A DNA stretch of 64,000 nt from Sedimentisphaerales bacterium (GCA_028277585.1 JANQFY010000355.1:1-64000); one strand, 5' to 3'. Numbered from the stretch's first letter, positions 24,582-34,357 are shown. The notes: generated by a model not told the origin, from the sequence alone. A program made the numbers and translations.

Positions 24582-27344
24582 TCAATTCCCGGCGGTCGAG
24601 GCGGGACGACCAAAACCGATGTCGTCGATGAAGATCAGGCCGCTGCCGGAGCCGCCGCCGTTGGAATTGCCCACGCCGATAGTCATCGACGCGATGCTGT
24701 TGAGGTTGACGCCCGTCAGGTCGCCGTACGGGATGAGCCATTCGTTCCAACCCGCCAGCGCGGTCGCAGCCGCGTTCGGATGCGTCACGGAGACGGTCTG
24801 GCCTGCACTGTCTTCGAGGGTCACGTAGAGCGGCTGCGGCTCGTTGCCCGTTGTCGGCTGCGCGACACCGATCTCCGCGACCTGCCAGGCGCCGGCGACA
24901 TTGCCCGTGACGCTGACGTTCGAGAAGGCGGCGCTGGTTGCCTGGTTGGCGTTATGACTGGTCAGCGCCAGGCCGATCAGAACCGGATCAGCCATGCTAA
25001 CAGTGACGGTCTCGGCCGCCTGGGTCCAGGTCTCGCCGTCGGGCGAGATGAACGCCGAGAAGGTGCTGCCTTCGCGATCGAGGCGGATCCAGTACGGCGG
25101 GGCAAAGGGATTGCCCGGATACGTGTGTTCCGAGACGGACTCGCCGTCGGCGGCGACCCGCTGCTGGAACGTGGCGCCGCCGCCGCTGCCGCCGGTCATC
25201 GCGATGAACGCGTTGATGGCGCCGGCTTCGGTGTCCTGACGGATCATGATGCCGCCCTTGGCCCAACTGTTCGGGCTGCCGTCGAGCGCATCGACGCGGG
25301 CGATCATGGACCCGTCGCCGGTCAGGTTCTTATAGGCGTAGCGGAACTGGTCGGCGTTGTCCCAGATGTCGTTGCCGATCCCGTTCATGACGATCGATCC
25401 GTCGGACGCTTCGAAGAAGGCCGGCGCTGAGCCCGAAACGAAGAGGCGCAAGTATTCGGCGCCGTTGGTGTCCATGTCCAGTGCGCCGAGGTCACGCGTG
25501 GCTTCGGAGACATTGGCGCCGCCGGTGTTCGCATACGCCAGCGGCATGGACTGGCTGCCGCTGTTGACGATGGTCTTCTCGGCGAACGGCGATTCCAGGT
25601 AACCGACGGTCGAGCCGTTGCTGCTGACACCGTAGCCGTCGATCCAGGTCTGGTAGATGCGGTTCTCCTCGTCATCGTAGCTCTCGAACCCTTCGATGAG
25701 CACATACTCCTCGGTCGAGAAGCTCCAGACGGGACCTTCCCAGGATTCGGTTTCCTGGTTCTCGTCAATCCGCCAGGCGTAGGTCGTGCCGAAGTTCAGG
25801 GCGTCCGGCGAGTAGCTGGTGGTCTCGACCGTCTCGGCCAGGGGCAGCGCCTCGGCGTCGGCGCCGAGATAGACGTCGTGCGTGATCGCGTCGCGGCCGG
25901 CTCGCCAGGCGAGCATCGTCTCGACCGTCACATCGACCGCGCCGTCGGCCGGCTCCGGTTCACGGGCGACCGCCGGAATCTGCATGAAGCGGACCTCACT
26001 GAGTCCGAACTGGCCGATGAGACCATGACCACTGACGATTGTCAGTCGAACGAACCTGGCGGGCACGCCGTCGAACGCGATGGCGGTGTTGGCCGTGTAG
26101 CTCGGTAGCGAGGTTGCCTTATTGAAGACGACGTCGCCCAGAACGGTCCACTCAGCCCCGTCGGCGGAATACTCAACCGTTACGTCCTTGAGGCCGAAGC
26201 CCAGCACCTGTTCGAACTGAACGTTGTAGTTCCACACCAGCATCTCATGGAGCTTGTAGAGGCGGTCGAATTCGTACTGAATCCAGATCGGCTCGGCGGC
26301 GCCGGCGGTGAGCCACATGTCACCGGCCTCGACGGAGTGTTCGTCCTGCTCGTTGAGTCCGGAGCCGTTGATCGTGTTCTCGGGGCCCTCGCTGTCGGTC
26401 GAACTACCATTGCTGCTGGCCGTGATGTTCTCGATCGGGTAGGCAAACGGTTCGGTCGTGAAGCTCCAGACCTTGCCCTGGTAGATCGTGTTGTCCGGGG
26501 CGGCGTTGACTTCATCGATACGCCAGTAATAGGTCTGGCCGAACTCCAATTGACCCGGGTCGAAAACGGTCGCGGTCTGGCCGGGGCTGACGAGAACACC
26601 CAGAGTGTTGTCCGCACTGGCCGCGTTGACGTCATCCCACACCGTGCCGAAGTAGACGTCGTGTGTTTGGGCGAACTCGCCGGGCGTCCAGCTCAGGTCC
26701 ACGTCGCGCAGCACGTCCATCGATTCCGAGGCCGGGCTCGGATCACGCGCCAGTACCTGGGCCGACATTCCGGTGGGGAGAATGCCCTCCACATACGGGC
26801 CTTCGTAGACATGAAAGAAATCCAGCCACATGGGGATCTCGGTGCCGCCGCAATGAATCTCAACCTTGACGTTGTTGTTGTTCATGGCTTCGGCCGTAAT
26901 GGCATACTCCGTCCACTCGGGCGTCAAATCGAAGGTCATGTTGCCCCACGTGGTCGAATTGTCCATGGATTTGAATTGCATGCCGAAGGTGCGTGCTTCT
27001 TCCGCCCGGGCCCAGACGCTGGCGGTATACTCCTGGCCGCTCGTCATGGGGATCGCGGCGTAGATCACTTGGAAATGCCAGCCAACCGTACCGGTCGCAT
27101 TCACTCTGAGGCTCAGCGACTCATCGATGAACTCCGTGTCATCGTACTCAATCGTGCTGCCGTTGCCTTCGGTGGGATTCCAGGTGACCCAGCCTCCTCC
27201 CCAGCCCCCGTTGAAGAAGTCAACCTCCTCTTCGAAGCCGTTGTTCTGGTCCGCCAGATTGGTAACCTGCGCGAGAGACACCGGTGCGGTTGCGGCCAAA
27301 CACAGCGCAACAACTGCCACCGACCACACTGCTTTCTTATACAT
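24582..27344 (-). CDS. Secreted modular surface protein with discoidin domain
   Basis: 920 residues from the ATG at 27344, preceded by GGAGGAGAAG. After a signal peptide (about 1-25) comes a CBM4/9-like beta-sandwich (about 30-190, NGFEEEVDFFNGGWGGGW onward), an FN3-like module (TYYWRIDEVNAAPDNT), a discoidin domain (about 300-455), a second FN3-like module, the EGFESYDDEENRIYQTW domain and a C-terminal concanavalin-like region (about 640-800), then a final beta domain ending in FIDDIGFG. The middle modules parallel those of the protein at 1053-3341 while both ends differ. It probably binds polysaccharide at the surface. It has its own terminator and no operator-motif copy that I can defend. 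Confidence 0.85.
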   Translation of the reverse strand: MYKKAVWSVAVVALCLAATAPVSLAQVTNLADQNNGFEEEVDFFNGGWGGGWVTWNPTEGNGSTIEYDDTEFIDESLSLRVNATGTVGWHFQVIYAAIPMTSGQEYTASVWARAEEARTFGMQFKSMDNSTTWGNMTFDLTPEWTEYAITAEAMNNNNVKVEIHCGGTEIPMWLDFFHVYEGPYVEGILPTGMSAQVLARDPSPASESMDVLRDVDLSWTPGEFAQTHDVYFGTVWDDVNAASADNTLGVLVSPGQTATVFDPGQLEFGQTYYWRIDEVNAAPDNTIYQGKVWSFTTEPFAYPIENITASSNGSSTDSEGPENTINGSGLNEQDEHSVEAGDMWLTAGAAEPIWIQYEFDRLYKLHEMLVWNYNVQFEQVLGFGLKDVTVEYSADGAEWTVLGDVVFNKATSLPSYTANTAIAFDGVPARFVRLTIVSGHGLIGQFGLSEVRFMQIPAVAREPEPADGAVDVTVETMLAWRAGRDAITHDVYLGADAEALPLAETVETTSYSPDALNFGTTYAWRIDENQETESWEGPVWSFSTEEYVLIEGFESYDDEENRIYQTWIDGYGVSSNGSTVGYLESPFAEKTIVNSGSQSMPLAYANTGGANVSEATRDLGALDMDTNGAEYLRLFVSGSAPAFFEASDGSIVMNGIGNDIWDNADQFRYAYKNLTGDGSMIARVDALDGSPNSWAKGGIMIRQDTEAGAINAFIAMTGGSGGGATFQQRVAADGESVSEHTYPGNPFAPPYWIRLDREGSTFSAFISPDGETWTQAAETVTVSMADPVLIGLALTSHNANQATSAAFSNVSVTGNVAGAWQVAEIGVAQPTTGNEPQPLYVTLEDSAGQTVSVTHPNAAATALAGWNEWLIPYGDLTGVNLNSIASMTIGVGNSNGGGSGSGLIFIDDIGFGRPASTAGN

Positions 27345-27915
27345 GACACTTCTCCTCCAATGAATGACCAGGCCAGAGTTCTCCACTGAACGGAACTCAA
27401 TAGTGGACGCAACTATAGACCTCAATACTACCACAATACGTGGCTCGATTTCAACGCTCCCGGTCGTCAATATGTCCGCAAGCGTGCACTTTGTGTTCGT
27501 AGGGTGGATGGCTCCTCCGTACCCACGCTCGCCTTTGTCATTCCTGCGCAGGCAGGAATCCAGAGAGCCGTGACCAGCATAAGCCCAAGGCCAATACGAC
27601 CCAAAACCGGAAGAGCACCTCCAACCTCTGGATTCCCGCCTGCGCGGGAATGACAGAGTCCATGGCCGCAATCCCAGCCACAGACGTGAAATGCACCCTG
27701 CCCGGAAGCCTCTCTGGAGGCCCCCAGATAGGCTACTCCGCTGGCTGTCATGCTGGCTTCGCCAGTTCCAGGTTGGCGATCCGATCGCTTGGGCGAGGGA
27801 GGGCGGCTCGCCATGTTGATCCGCTGTCGCGCCGAAGCTATAATCGCAACGAGACATTCCTGCAACGGTTGCGGGTTTAGTGCGTAATTTGGATAGGCGC
27901 AGTCTGGATCGAACG
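27345..27915. other. 571-bp intergenic region with palindromic repeat
   Basis: No gene supported. It holds the upstream region of the minus-strand surface-protein gene (a weak candidate promoter TTGAGG-N17-TATTGA near 27400-27440) and the long inverted repeat 27536-27655. Confidence 0.5.
27536..27655. repeat. REP-like long inverted repeat
   Basis: The left arm 27536-27567 (TGTCATTCCTGCGCAGG onward) pairs with the right arm 27626-27655 (ending GCGGGAATGACA); each arm has its own small palindrome and a spacer of about 58 bases separates them. The ends are the same as in the repeat at 4426-4488. Confidence 0.75.
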
Positions 27916-28752
27916 ATGATGATTCTTCACAACGTGGTCTTCGGAACTGCCAACGATCATCCAAGGGAAGATCAGGAGAGGGTGATTCAGGAGTATCTGG
28001 GGGCGCTGTTCCATGCCGGGCAGGCCTGTGGAGAGTACTTCTTCACCTGGATAGACGGGCGGCTCAACGCGCACATCCTCCTGGCCGGGCACAACGCCCG
28101 CGCACGACGCTACCACTCCAAGTGGGGAAAGGAAGCACTGCGGGAGGTTGTCCGGGTCTTCGGGCAGGAGCCGGTGTGGCGCGTCATCGATGACGACGCA
28201 CCGAAGCGTAATACAACCTGGCGTGGTGCGCCTTTCCTGTTCCTGGCGACTGATGCCTTCGACTGGGATTCTCCTGTGTGTCGAGGTGACACCGGCAGGG
28301 CGATTCCCCTCTATACGCTTCCGATTGACTTCCTGCAGAAGGAGTTCTTGTATTTTTGGCAGGGAGCCTATCGAGACCACGACAATCTCTGGTTTGGGTG
28401 CGGAGCCCTGGAGATCCCCGTGTACAAGCAACTGGCTTTGCCGGACAGCGAGCTATCCCAGCAGGGCCGAGATTTCTGCAAGCACATCGAGGCCGCTACC
28501 GGAGTCGAGACCTACTACTATCTCATGCGCTACTGGGGCAGACGCAAGGGCGATGAGAAGCGCCGCTGCCCTGGCTGTGGAGGCGCCTGGTCCCGTCCGG
28601 TGACAGAGGGCGACAGTTTCCGGTTCTTCGATTTCCCATTCATGTGTAAGAAATGCCGGTTGGTTTCCCACGCTGCGTCCTGCAACGATGATGAGCGGTA
28701 CGCCCACATCGGCGAATATCGCAGCGCCAAGAGGAAACGGACCAGAAGATAG
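27916..28752 (+). CDS. Zn-ribbon protein, DUF2310-like
   Basis: 278 residues from ATG 27916; the start is uncertain because no clear ribosome binding site is visible and the frame is open to 27880. The C-terminus carries a zinc ribbon, CPGCGGAW...FMCKKCRLVSH, which with YYYLMRYWGRRKGDEKRRCPGCGG resembles the 'Zn-ribbon-containing, possibly nucleic-acid-binding' DUF2310 family. The N-terminal domain is mixed alpha/beta without a known motif. A lysine/arginine-rich tail (SAKRKRTRR) could contact nucleic acid. It is 11 bp upstream of the GH117 gene, but a functional link is not obvious. Confidence 0.6.
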   Translation: MMILHNVVFGTANDHPREDQERVIQEYLGALFHAGQACGEYFFTWIDGRLNAHILLAGHNARARRYHSKWGKEALREVVRVFGQEPVWRVIDDDAPKRNTTWRGAPFLFLATDAFDWDSPVCRGDTGRAIPLYTLPIDFLQKEFLYFWQGAYRDHDNLWFGCGALEIPVYKQLALPDSELSQQGRDFCKHIEAATGVETYYYLMRYWGRRKGDEKRRCPGCGGAWSRPVTEGDSFRFFDFPFMCKKCRLVSHAASCNDDERYAHIGEYRSAKRKRTRR

Positions 28753-28763
28753 GAAGAGGACGA

Positions 28764-30020
28764 ATGAAGGCAATACATGTTCTCGTTTTGTGTGTGGTCT
28801 GCGTCCTGACTTCTCTGGCTGTCGGTTCATGCGCTACCCGAGAATCTAAGGGTGACTTCCCGTGGGACATTCCTCAGAGCATGCCTGTCCGCCCACTGAG
28901 CGAGGCCATGCAGCGCTTGTATACGGATTATCGTACGCCGCGACCCGAAGACAATGAGTTGTTCTCGAGCTTCGCATATACGCCGTTGAAGGGTCTTGAC
29001 TATCAGGGTGGTGACGGAACCGTCTCGCGGCGCGATCCTTCGAAAGTCCTCGTCGAAGACGGGACGTACTATGTCTGGTATACGAAACGACACACTTCGG
29101 TATCTCCCCAGGGAGCGGCCAACTGCACCGATACCATCCCATCGACCGATTGGGACCTCTCTGAGATCTGGTACGCGACCAGCGAAGATGGTTTCACCTG
29201 GGAGGAACAAGGCGTCGCGGTGCCGCGCCCGCCCAAGCCCCACGTGGGCTGGCGCTCGGTTTCGACCCCGGATGTTCTGAAATTCAACGGCAAGTACTAT
29301 CTGTACTATCAGGGATTCCTGGAGGCCAGCGGCACCAAGGGAGACCACTGTCCCGTGACGGCCTCGTATGCCGATTCGCCCGATGGGCCCTGGACGCCCT
29401 GTAACGAAATCATAATCGAGAACGGTGCGCCGGGGACGTGGGACCAGTACTCGATTCACGACCCCTACCCACTGGTCTACCAGGGCAAGATATACCTGTA
29501 CTACAAAGCCGCCTTCGGTGATCGACCGGAGTATCTCGTGGCGCAGGGTCTGGCGGTCGCGGACAATCCCCTGGGGCCGTTCGAGAAGCACTCTTTGAAT
29601 CCGGTCCTGAATTCAGGGCACGAGACCGCGTATTTCCCTTTCGAGGGGGGGGTCGCAACGCTCGTCATCCGCAACGGAAACGAGAGCAATACGATCCAAT
29701 ACGCGCCGGACGGCGTGAACTTCAGCATCGCCTCGGTCTCGGCGCTGCTGCCCATCGCCGCCGGACCCTGTGTCCCCGACGCCTTCACCAGCAACGGCAA
29801 CGGGCGCGGGATTACCTGGGGGTTGTGTCATTTCACCAACGCCGCCAACAATTGGCGCAAGAACCATAGCATCCTGGCGCGTTTCGACTGCGACCTGAGC
29901 CTGGACCTGCACGACCCGGAACTCAAACGAACCCAGACCAGACTGCGTCCTGAAGTGTATTTTTCCAAGGGCTTGACCAGGAAGCAGATGAAGCGCATCA
30001 CCGAGAAGAAGGAACCATAG
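28764..30020 (+). CDS. GH117 family 3,6-anhydro-L-galactosidase homologue (1)
   Basis: 418 residues with a lipoprotein-type signal (LAVGSCAT). The five-bladed propeller of GH117 is recognisable: VSRRDPSKV (Asp91), YVWYTKRH, IWYATSEDGFTWEEQG, SYADSPDGPWT, SIHDPYPLVY (Asp233), IYLYYKA and NPVLNSGHETAYFPFEGG (His286, Glu287), with GITWGLCHF near the end. These match the catalytic Asp, Asp and His-Glu landmarks of alpha-neoagarooligosaccharide hydrolases, which remove 3,6-anhydro-L-galactose from agar oligosaccharides. The gene is followed 20 bp later by a sulfatase gene. A close paralogue lies at 43895-45166. Confidence 0.9.
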   Translation: MKAIHVLVLCVVCVLTSLAVGSCATRESKGDFPWDIPQSMPVRPLSEAMQRLYTDYRTPRPEDNELFSSFAYTPLKGLDYQGGDGTVSRRDPSKVLVEDGTYYVWYTKRHTSVSPQGAANCTDTIPSTDWDLSEIWYATSEDGFTWEEQGVAVPRPPKPHVGWRSVSTPDVLKFNGKYYLYYQGFLEASGTKGDHCPVTASYADSPDGPWTPCNEIIIENGAPGTWDQYSIHDPYPLVYQGKIYLYYKAAFGDRPEYLVAQGLAVADNPLGPFEKHSLNPVLNSGHETAYFPFEGGVATLVIRNGNESNTIQYAPDGVNFSIASVSALLPIAAGPCVPDAFTSNGNGRGITWGLCHFTNAANNWRKNHSILARFDCDLSLDLHDPELKRTQTRLRPEVYFSKGLTRKQMKRITEKKEP

Positions 30021-30040
30021 TGCTCAGGAAGGACGATCGA

Positions 30041-32020
30041 ATGAAGAACTCGACGGGTGGGCCCACACGCCAAGACATGCCGTTTTCACGTAGAGGGTTC
30101 CTCAAAGCCGCGGCGTTGACTACTGCCTGGACAGTGGGGCGGCGGGTCGATGTTGCGTCGGCGGGGGACGCCAAGAAGAAGCCCAACATCGTCTACATCA
30201 TGTCCGACGAGTTGGCGTACTACGAGCTGTCGCACATGGGCAACCGGCAGATCCATACGCCGCGGATCGATCGGATGGCGACCGAGGGGCTTCGTTTCAC
30301 CCGGGCGCTGGCCGGTGCGCCGGTCTGCGCGCCGCTGCGATGCGCTCTGATGACGGGCAAGCACATGGGCCATGCGTCGGTGCGCGCCAACGACGGCGGG
30401 ACTCCCTTGCGAGCCGAGGAAGAGACGATCGCTTCGATCCTCAAGGACATCGGCTACGCCACCGGCGGGTTTGGCAAGTGGGGCTGCGGGGGACGCGACT
30501 CGACCGGCGTGCCTGAGAAGCACGGTTTCGACGTCTTCTTCGGATACTACGACCAGGTGCACGCCCATTCGTTCTATCCGCCGTACCTGATCCGCAACAG
30601 TGAGGAGGTTCCGCTGGAGGGCAATAAGGGCGGCCGGAGCGGGCAGACCTATTCGCACTACGCCATCATGGACGAGGCGCTGAAGTTCATTCGCGCGAAC
30701 AAGGAAAGGCCCTTCTTCTGCTACCTGCCGATCACGCCGCCGCACGGGATGTACGACATCCCCGCCGATGACCCAGCCTGGAAGCTGTACCGCGACGACG
30801 CGTGGGTCAAGGACGCCGATGTCCCCCAGGATGCGAAGAACTACGCGGCGATGGTCACGATGGTGGACCACAACGTGGGGCAGGTCCTCGATCTGCTGCG
30901 CGAACTTGATCTCGAGGACAACACGATCGTCTTCTTCACGGGCGACAACGGGGGTCAGGACCGCTTCAAGAGCAAGCGACACCGGCGGGGCTACTTCGGG
31001 CCCAACGTCGATCCGAATACGGGCGTCGAATTCAGGGGCGGCAAGGGCAATCTCTACGAGGGTGGATTGCGGATCCCGTTCCTCGTCCGCTGGCCGGGCA
31101 AGATCGCGGCCGGCCGCGTGAGCGACCTGCTGTTCTATCAGCCTGACGTCCTGCCCACGCTGGCCGAACTGACCGGCGCCCAACCGCCTGCCGAGATCGA
31201 TGGATTGTCCATCCTCCCGGAACTGCTCGGCGCCCGTGCGGTCGGCCGGCAGCAAGAGCAGCATGAGTTTCTCTACTGGGAACATCGACAACAGGTGGCG
31301 GTCCGCCAGGGCAACTGGAAAGCCATCAAGCCCAAGAACAACGCGCCTTGGGAACTGTACGACCTGAGCGTCGATCCCAGCGAGAAGAACGACATCGCCG
31401 CCAAACACCCCGAGCGGGTCGCGCGCATGAAAGCACTCGCCGCCCAATCGCACGTCCCCGTCCGCCCCGGGACATTCACCGACCGAACCCGCCACGAACG
31501 CGATCGAAAAGCCAAATGGGGAACCACCCGCCCCCAGGCTGGTAACGCTAGGGTCAAGGTCTATCGAATTGACGATGATGACCTGATCCCGGCCGCTGGG
31601 ATCAAGGTGGTTCGCTACAGCAGTGAGAATCTCGCGAACGATCGCCGGGCAGCCTATGCGGTGGACGGCAATCCACGCACGGTCTGGCACTCCCAGTTCT
31701 CGGGCGGGTTGGCCAGGCACCCCCACGAACTCGTGATCGATCTCGGTGCGATTTGCCAGATACGCGGATTTCGCTATCTGGCGAGACAGGACAGCGGCTG
31801 GAACGGCGCGTTTGCCAAGACGGAGTTCTGCGTCAGTAATTCCCTCGATGGCTTCGGGGTGCCGGCTGTGCGGGCCACCTTCAAGAAGGTGCGCAAGCCG
31901 CAGATGGCGGACTGCGCAAAGCCCATTCACGCGCGCTACGTCCTCGTCCGCGTCCTGTCCGAAGTCAACGACAACCCCTGGGCGTCCGCAGCCGAAATCG
32001 GCGTCATCGGAGTGAAATGA
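30041..32020 (+). CDS. Tat-exported sulfatase with C-terminal discoidin-like domain
   Basis: 659 residues from ATG 30041 (AGGAAGGA upstream). A Tat signal (SRRGFLKAAALTTAW) precedes the S1 sulfatase domain (about 45-480): PNIVYIMSDELAYYELS metal site, C96-A-P-L-R100 as the formylglycine site (C-x-P-x-R, with Leu where Ser is usual), GKHMGH, TGDNGGQD and GGLRIPFLVRWPG. The last ~130 residues form a galactose-binding/discoidin-like domain (IKVVRYSSENLANDRRAAYAVDGNPRTVWHSQ). It follows a GH117 gene with no real gap, so it may desulfate galactan oligosaccharides. The exact substrate is not readable. Confidence 0.92.
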   Translation: MKNSTGGPTRQDMPFSRRGFLKAAALTTAWTVGRRVDVASAGDAKKKPNIVYIMSDELAYYELSHMGNRQIHTPRIDRMATEGLRFTRALAGAPVCAPLRCALMTGKHMGHASVRANDGGTPLRAEEETIASILKDIGYATGGFGKWGCGGRDSTGVPEKHGFDVFFGYYDQVHAHSFYPPYLIRNSEEVPLEGNKGGRSGQTYSHYAIMDEALKFIRANKERPFFCYLPITPPHGMYDIPADDPAWKLYRDDAWVKDADVPQDAKNYAAMVTMVDHNVGQVLDLLRELDLEDNTIVFFTGDNGGQDRFKSKRHRRGYFGPNVDPNTGVEFRGGKGNLYEGGLRIPFLVRWPGKIAAGRVSDLLFYQPDVLPTLAELTGAQPPAEIDGLSILPELLGARAVGRQQEQHEFLYWEHRQQVAVRQGNWKAIKPKNNAPWELYDLSVDPSEKNDIAAKHPERVARMKALAAQSHVPVRPGTFTDRTRHERDRKAKWGTTRPQAGNARVKVYRIDDDDLIPAAGIKVVRYSSENLANDRRAAYAVDGNPRTVWHSQFSGGLARHPHELVIDLGAICQIRGFRYLARQDSGWNGAFAKTEFCVSNSLDGFGVPAVRATFKKVRKPQMADCAKPIHARYVLVRVLSEVNDNPWASAAEIGVIGVK

Positions 32021-32036
32021 GTCGAGGAGATGTTTC

Positions 32037-32102
32037 GTAGGGCGTGCACTGCACGCCGGCTCCTTGCGGGTCGAGGCAATGGTGTGCATTGCACACCCTA
32101 CG
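32037..32102. repeat. Intergenic double-hairpin repeat (TAGGG-type)
   Basis: GTAGGGCGTGCACTGCACGCC at the left and GGTGTGCATTGCACACCCTAC at the right are each self-complementary and also pair end to end. It lies between two convergent genes and may end both transcripts. It is structurally similar to the repeats at 59226, 63641 and 58650. Confidence 0.6.
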
Positions 32103-32110
32103 TCGCTGGC

Positions 32111-34357
32111 TCACCTTTGTTGCGACATGAGGATCTCTATTTCGCCGAGGCCCATTCTTTGCCAGTGGGTGGCGCGGGTGATGACTACGCGGATCGCGTC
32201 GGTGGTGACCTCGTCGAACGGGTGCCCGACCCAGCCGATTCGGGGATTGTCTTTGACGGTGACGACGGGTGTCCACTTGCCATCGCGGCGGACGCTGACG
32301 ATGTAATCCAGCGAGCGTGAGTATCGGCGATCGATCTGGTGGAAGATGGCGACGCGATTGATCTTTGTGGGTTTGGCCAGTTGCAGTTCGAGCCATTCGG
32401 TGCGGGGCTGGTTCGCCTGATCGGGCGTGATTGCCTGCGTGAGCCAGCAGCCCTTGGGTTCGTCAGTGCGGCCGTCGATGGCGTTGCCGGCGAGGTACCC
32501 GCGCTTCTCGTCTTCATCGCTGGCTGCGACCGAGACGACGGGAATCTTGCGCCCGGCTCGCGCCATGGGACCCTCATACCGTTCTTCCAGCGCGTCGTGC
32601 GTATGCTGCAGGTTGTCGATCAGCTTGTCCCAGCGTTCGTAGCCCGCGGGGGCAGACAGCGCGCGAGCCGCCTGGGCCATCCGGATCGCCTGAGCCATAT
32701 TGTTCGCGTCACTGCGCAGGTTTCTTGTACGGATCATGGGGATCAGTTTCGTCAATTCGCGTGCGGCGGTTGCACCGCCGTAGAGTCTTGCCACGTACCC
32801 CTCGGCGAACTGGTCCATGGTCATTTCCGGCTGCCAGAGGAAGGCCTCCCAGGCGAGGTAGGCCAGTTCGACGTTGAGACGGTCGGCGCCCAGTTCGCCG
32901 TAGGTGTCGATCCCTTCGAGCCCGGCCGCGGCGGCTTTGCGGCAGACGTCCCGAATTCGCTGCACGTAGAAGTCGTCCTCGGTCTGCGTCGAGCGGTTGC
33001 ACCAGTGCAGATAGCCTATGTTGTGTTTGGCTGTGGGCCGGGCTTCCGCGGGCCAGTTCCTCGCCATGCCGGTGAGCGTCCATTGGCAGATCGAACTGTC
33101 GGGGATCATGGCAAGAAACGCCGGCGGCGCCGTCTCCATCTGCTTCGTATAGCCCGTGTAGGTGGCGTAGCTGAGCCACGCGTGCGGCGCCAGCCGGCGC
33201 ATCTTCTCGAGCGTGACGCTGTGCGACAGCGCCATGTCCTTGTAGTAGTCGGGCTCGGACGATCGGATCGCGGCGCGGGCTTCGCGACAGTCCTGACAAT
33301 AGCAGACCAGGAAGTCGCCCATTTCGAGATTGACCCCGCCGATCTCGAGATTCTCGAACAGCCATTCGGCGCCGTCGTCGAGCCAACGCATGTTGGCCGG
33401 GTTCGAAGGGCACAGGGCGCCGTAGGGCGTGCCGTCTTCCTTCACGGCCCGCAGATGCGGATTCTGCGCGAGCCAGTGATCGATATTGAAGCAGTTCTTG
33501 CCCTCGTAGTAATAGCCGTTGTATCCGCTGGTGCCCACGCCGGGCAGAATCCGTACGCCGCGCCGGGTGGCATAGCGACACACTTCTTGCGCCGCCTTGA
33601 GACCGCCGTGCGAGTCGCGCAGGAGACCCCAAACGATCAGACCGTTGAACTTGTGGTCGGCCATGTAGTCGATGCTTCGTTTGCAGTCGGTCAGAAACGC
33701 GGCGGTCGATTTCGTCGAGGTCGAGCCGCCTTCGACGCTGGCCGGCACGGAGACGACTGATCCGCCTCCGCCCCATTCCATGCGGTTGTCCCAGTTCCAG
33801 AACCAGCGGTACTTGAAGCGCGGGATCTGACGCGTGCTCAACGTGTCGATCCAGACGTCCCCATCCGCGGCGTTCAGATGTAGATTCATCAGGTCGGCGA
33901 CGGCGTGGATCACTCCGTCGCGACCGCCGCCGGCCAGGAGGAGCCACTGACGACCATCGAGTTCGGCGCGATGCGCCACGTACCCTTGTTCGGTCAGGTC
34001 GGACGGGTCCAGGTTCAGCCCGAGCCGTTGGCCGAACTCGGCGACCAAGGGGTTCGAGGCGGCGCTGCCCAGCAGGATGGTGGTCCCAGTCGTCGGGATA
34101 CGGGCCGGGTCGGCCGGCGCCGTGTCGAGCGTGACATTGGCTTGCTCAGGGAACCAACGCTGCAATCGCTCGACGGCGTATTCGTCTTGTCCACTCCCGA
34201 CAAGGGTGGCGCACGCTTTGCCGTCCCTGGCCAGCCACAATCTTTCCTCGGCCCGAGCAGCTGCGTCAGGAACGAGCAGCAGTATCCCTAAGATGATCCA
34301 ACGAGAAAGACACAACGTACGCGCGATCACCGATGAGTATCTTGGTTCTTCAATCAT
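32111..34357 (-). CDS. GH20-N/DUF4838-like glycoside hydrolase-type protein with discoidin domain
   Basis: 748 residues from the ATG at 34357; a signal peptide (about 12-36, WIILGILLLVPDAAARA) follows a short N-terminal extension. Residues ~40-170 look like the GH20 'domain 2' fold (TTILLGSAASNPLV, GYVAHRAELDGRQWLLLAGGGRDGVIHAVADLM). A TIM-barrel-like region (about 190-590) has WNWDNRMEWGG, NLEMGDFLVCYCQDCREAR and GIDTYGELGADRLN, as in DUF4838 proteins of polysaccharide degraders. The end is a discoidin domain (about 610-745). Candidate acidic residues are in NLEMGD and YGELGAD. The substrate is unknown; uronic or amino sugar linkages are plausible. Confidence 0.75.
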   Translation of the reverse strand: MIEEPRYSSVIARTLCLSRWIILGILLLVPDAAARAEERLWLARDGKACATLVGSGQDEYAVERLQRWFPEQANVTLDTAPADPARIPTTGTTILLGSAASNPLVAEFGQRLGLNLDPSDLTEQGYVAHRAELDGRQWLLLAGGGRDGVIHAVADLMNLHLNAADGDVWIDTLSTRQIPRFKYRWFWNWDNRMEWGGGGSVVSVPASVEGGSTSTKSTAAFLTDCKRSIDYMADHKFNGLIVWGLLRDSHGGLKAAQEVCRYATRRGVRILPGVGTSGYNGYYYEGKNCFNIDHWLAQNPHLRAVKEDGTPYGALCPSNPANMRWLDDGAEWLFENLEIGGVNLEMGDFLVCYCQDCREARAAIRSSEPDYYKDMALSHSVTLEKMRRLAPHAWLSYATYTGYTKQMETAPPAFLAMIPDSSICQWTLTGMARNWPAEARPTAKHNIGYLHWCNRSTQTEDDFYVQRIRDVCRKAAAAGLEGIDTYGELGADRLNVELAYLAWEAFLWQPEMTMDQFAEGYVARLYGGATAARELTKLIPMIRTRNLRSDANNMAQAIRMAQAARALSAPAGYERWDKLIDNLQHTHDALEERYEGPMARAGRKIPVVSVAASDEDEKRGYLAGNAIDGRTDEPKGCWLTQAITPDQANQPRTEWLELQLAKPTKINRVAIFHQIDRRYSRSLDYIVSVRRDGKWTPVVTVKDNPRIGWVGHPFDEVTTDAIRVVITRATHWQRMGLGEIEILMSQQR

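Noticed and set aside
27345-27480. A fourth copy of the tandem operator upstream of the second surface protein
   Set aside because: Only a loose CACG...GTGGT...ATTG resemblance with insertions; no second half-site at 22 bp.
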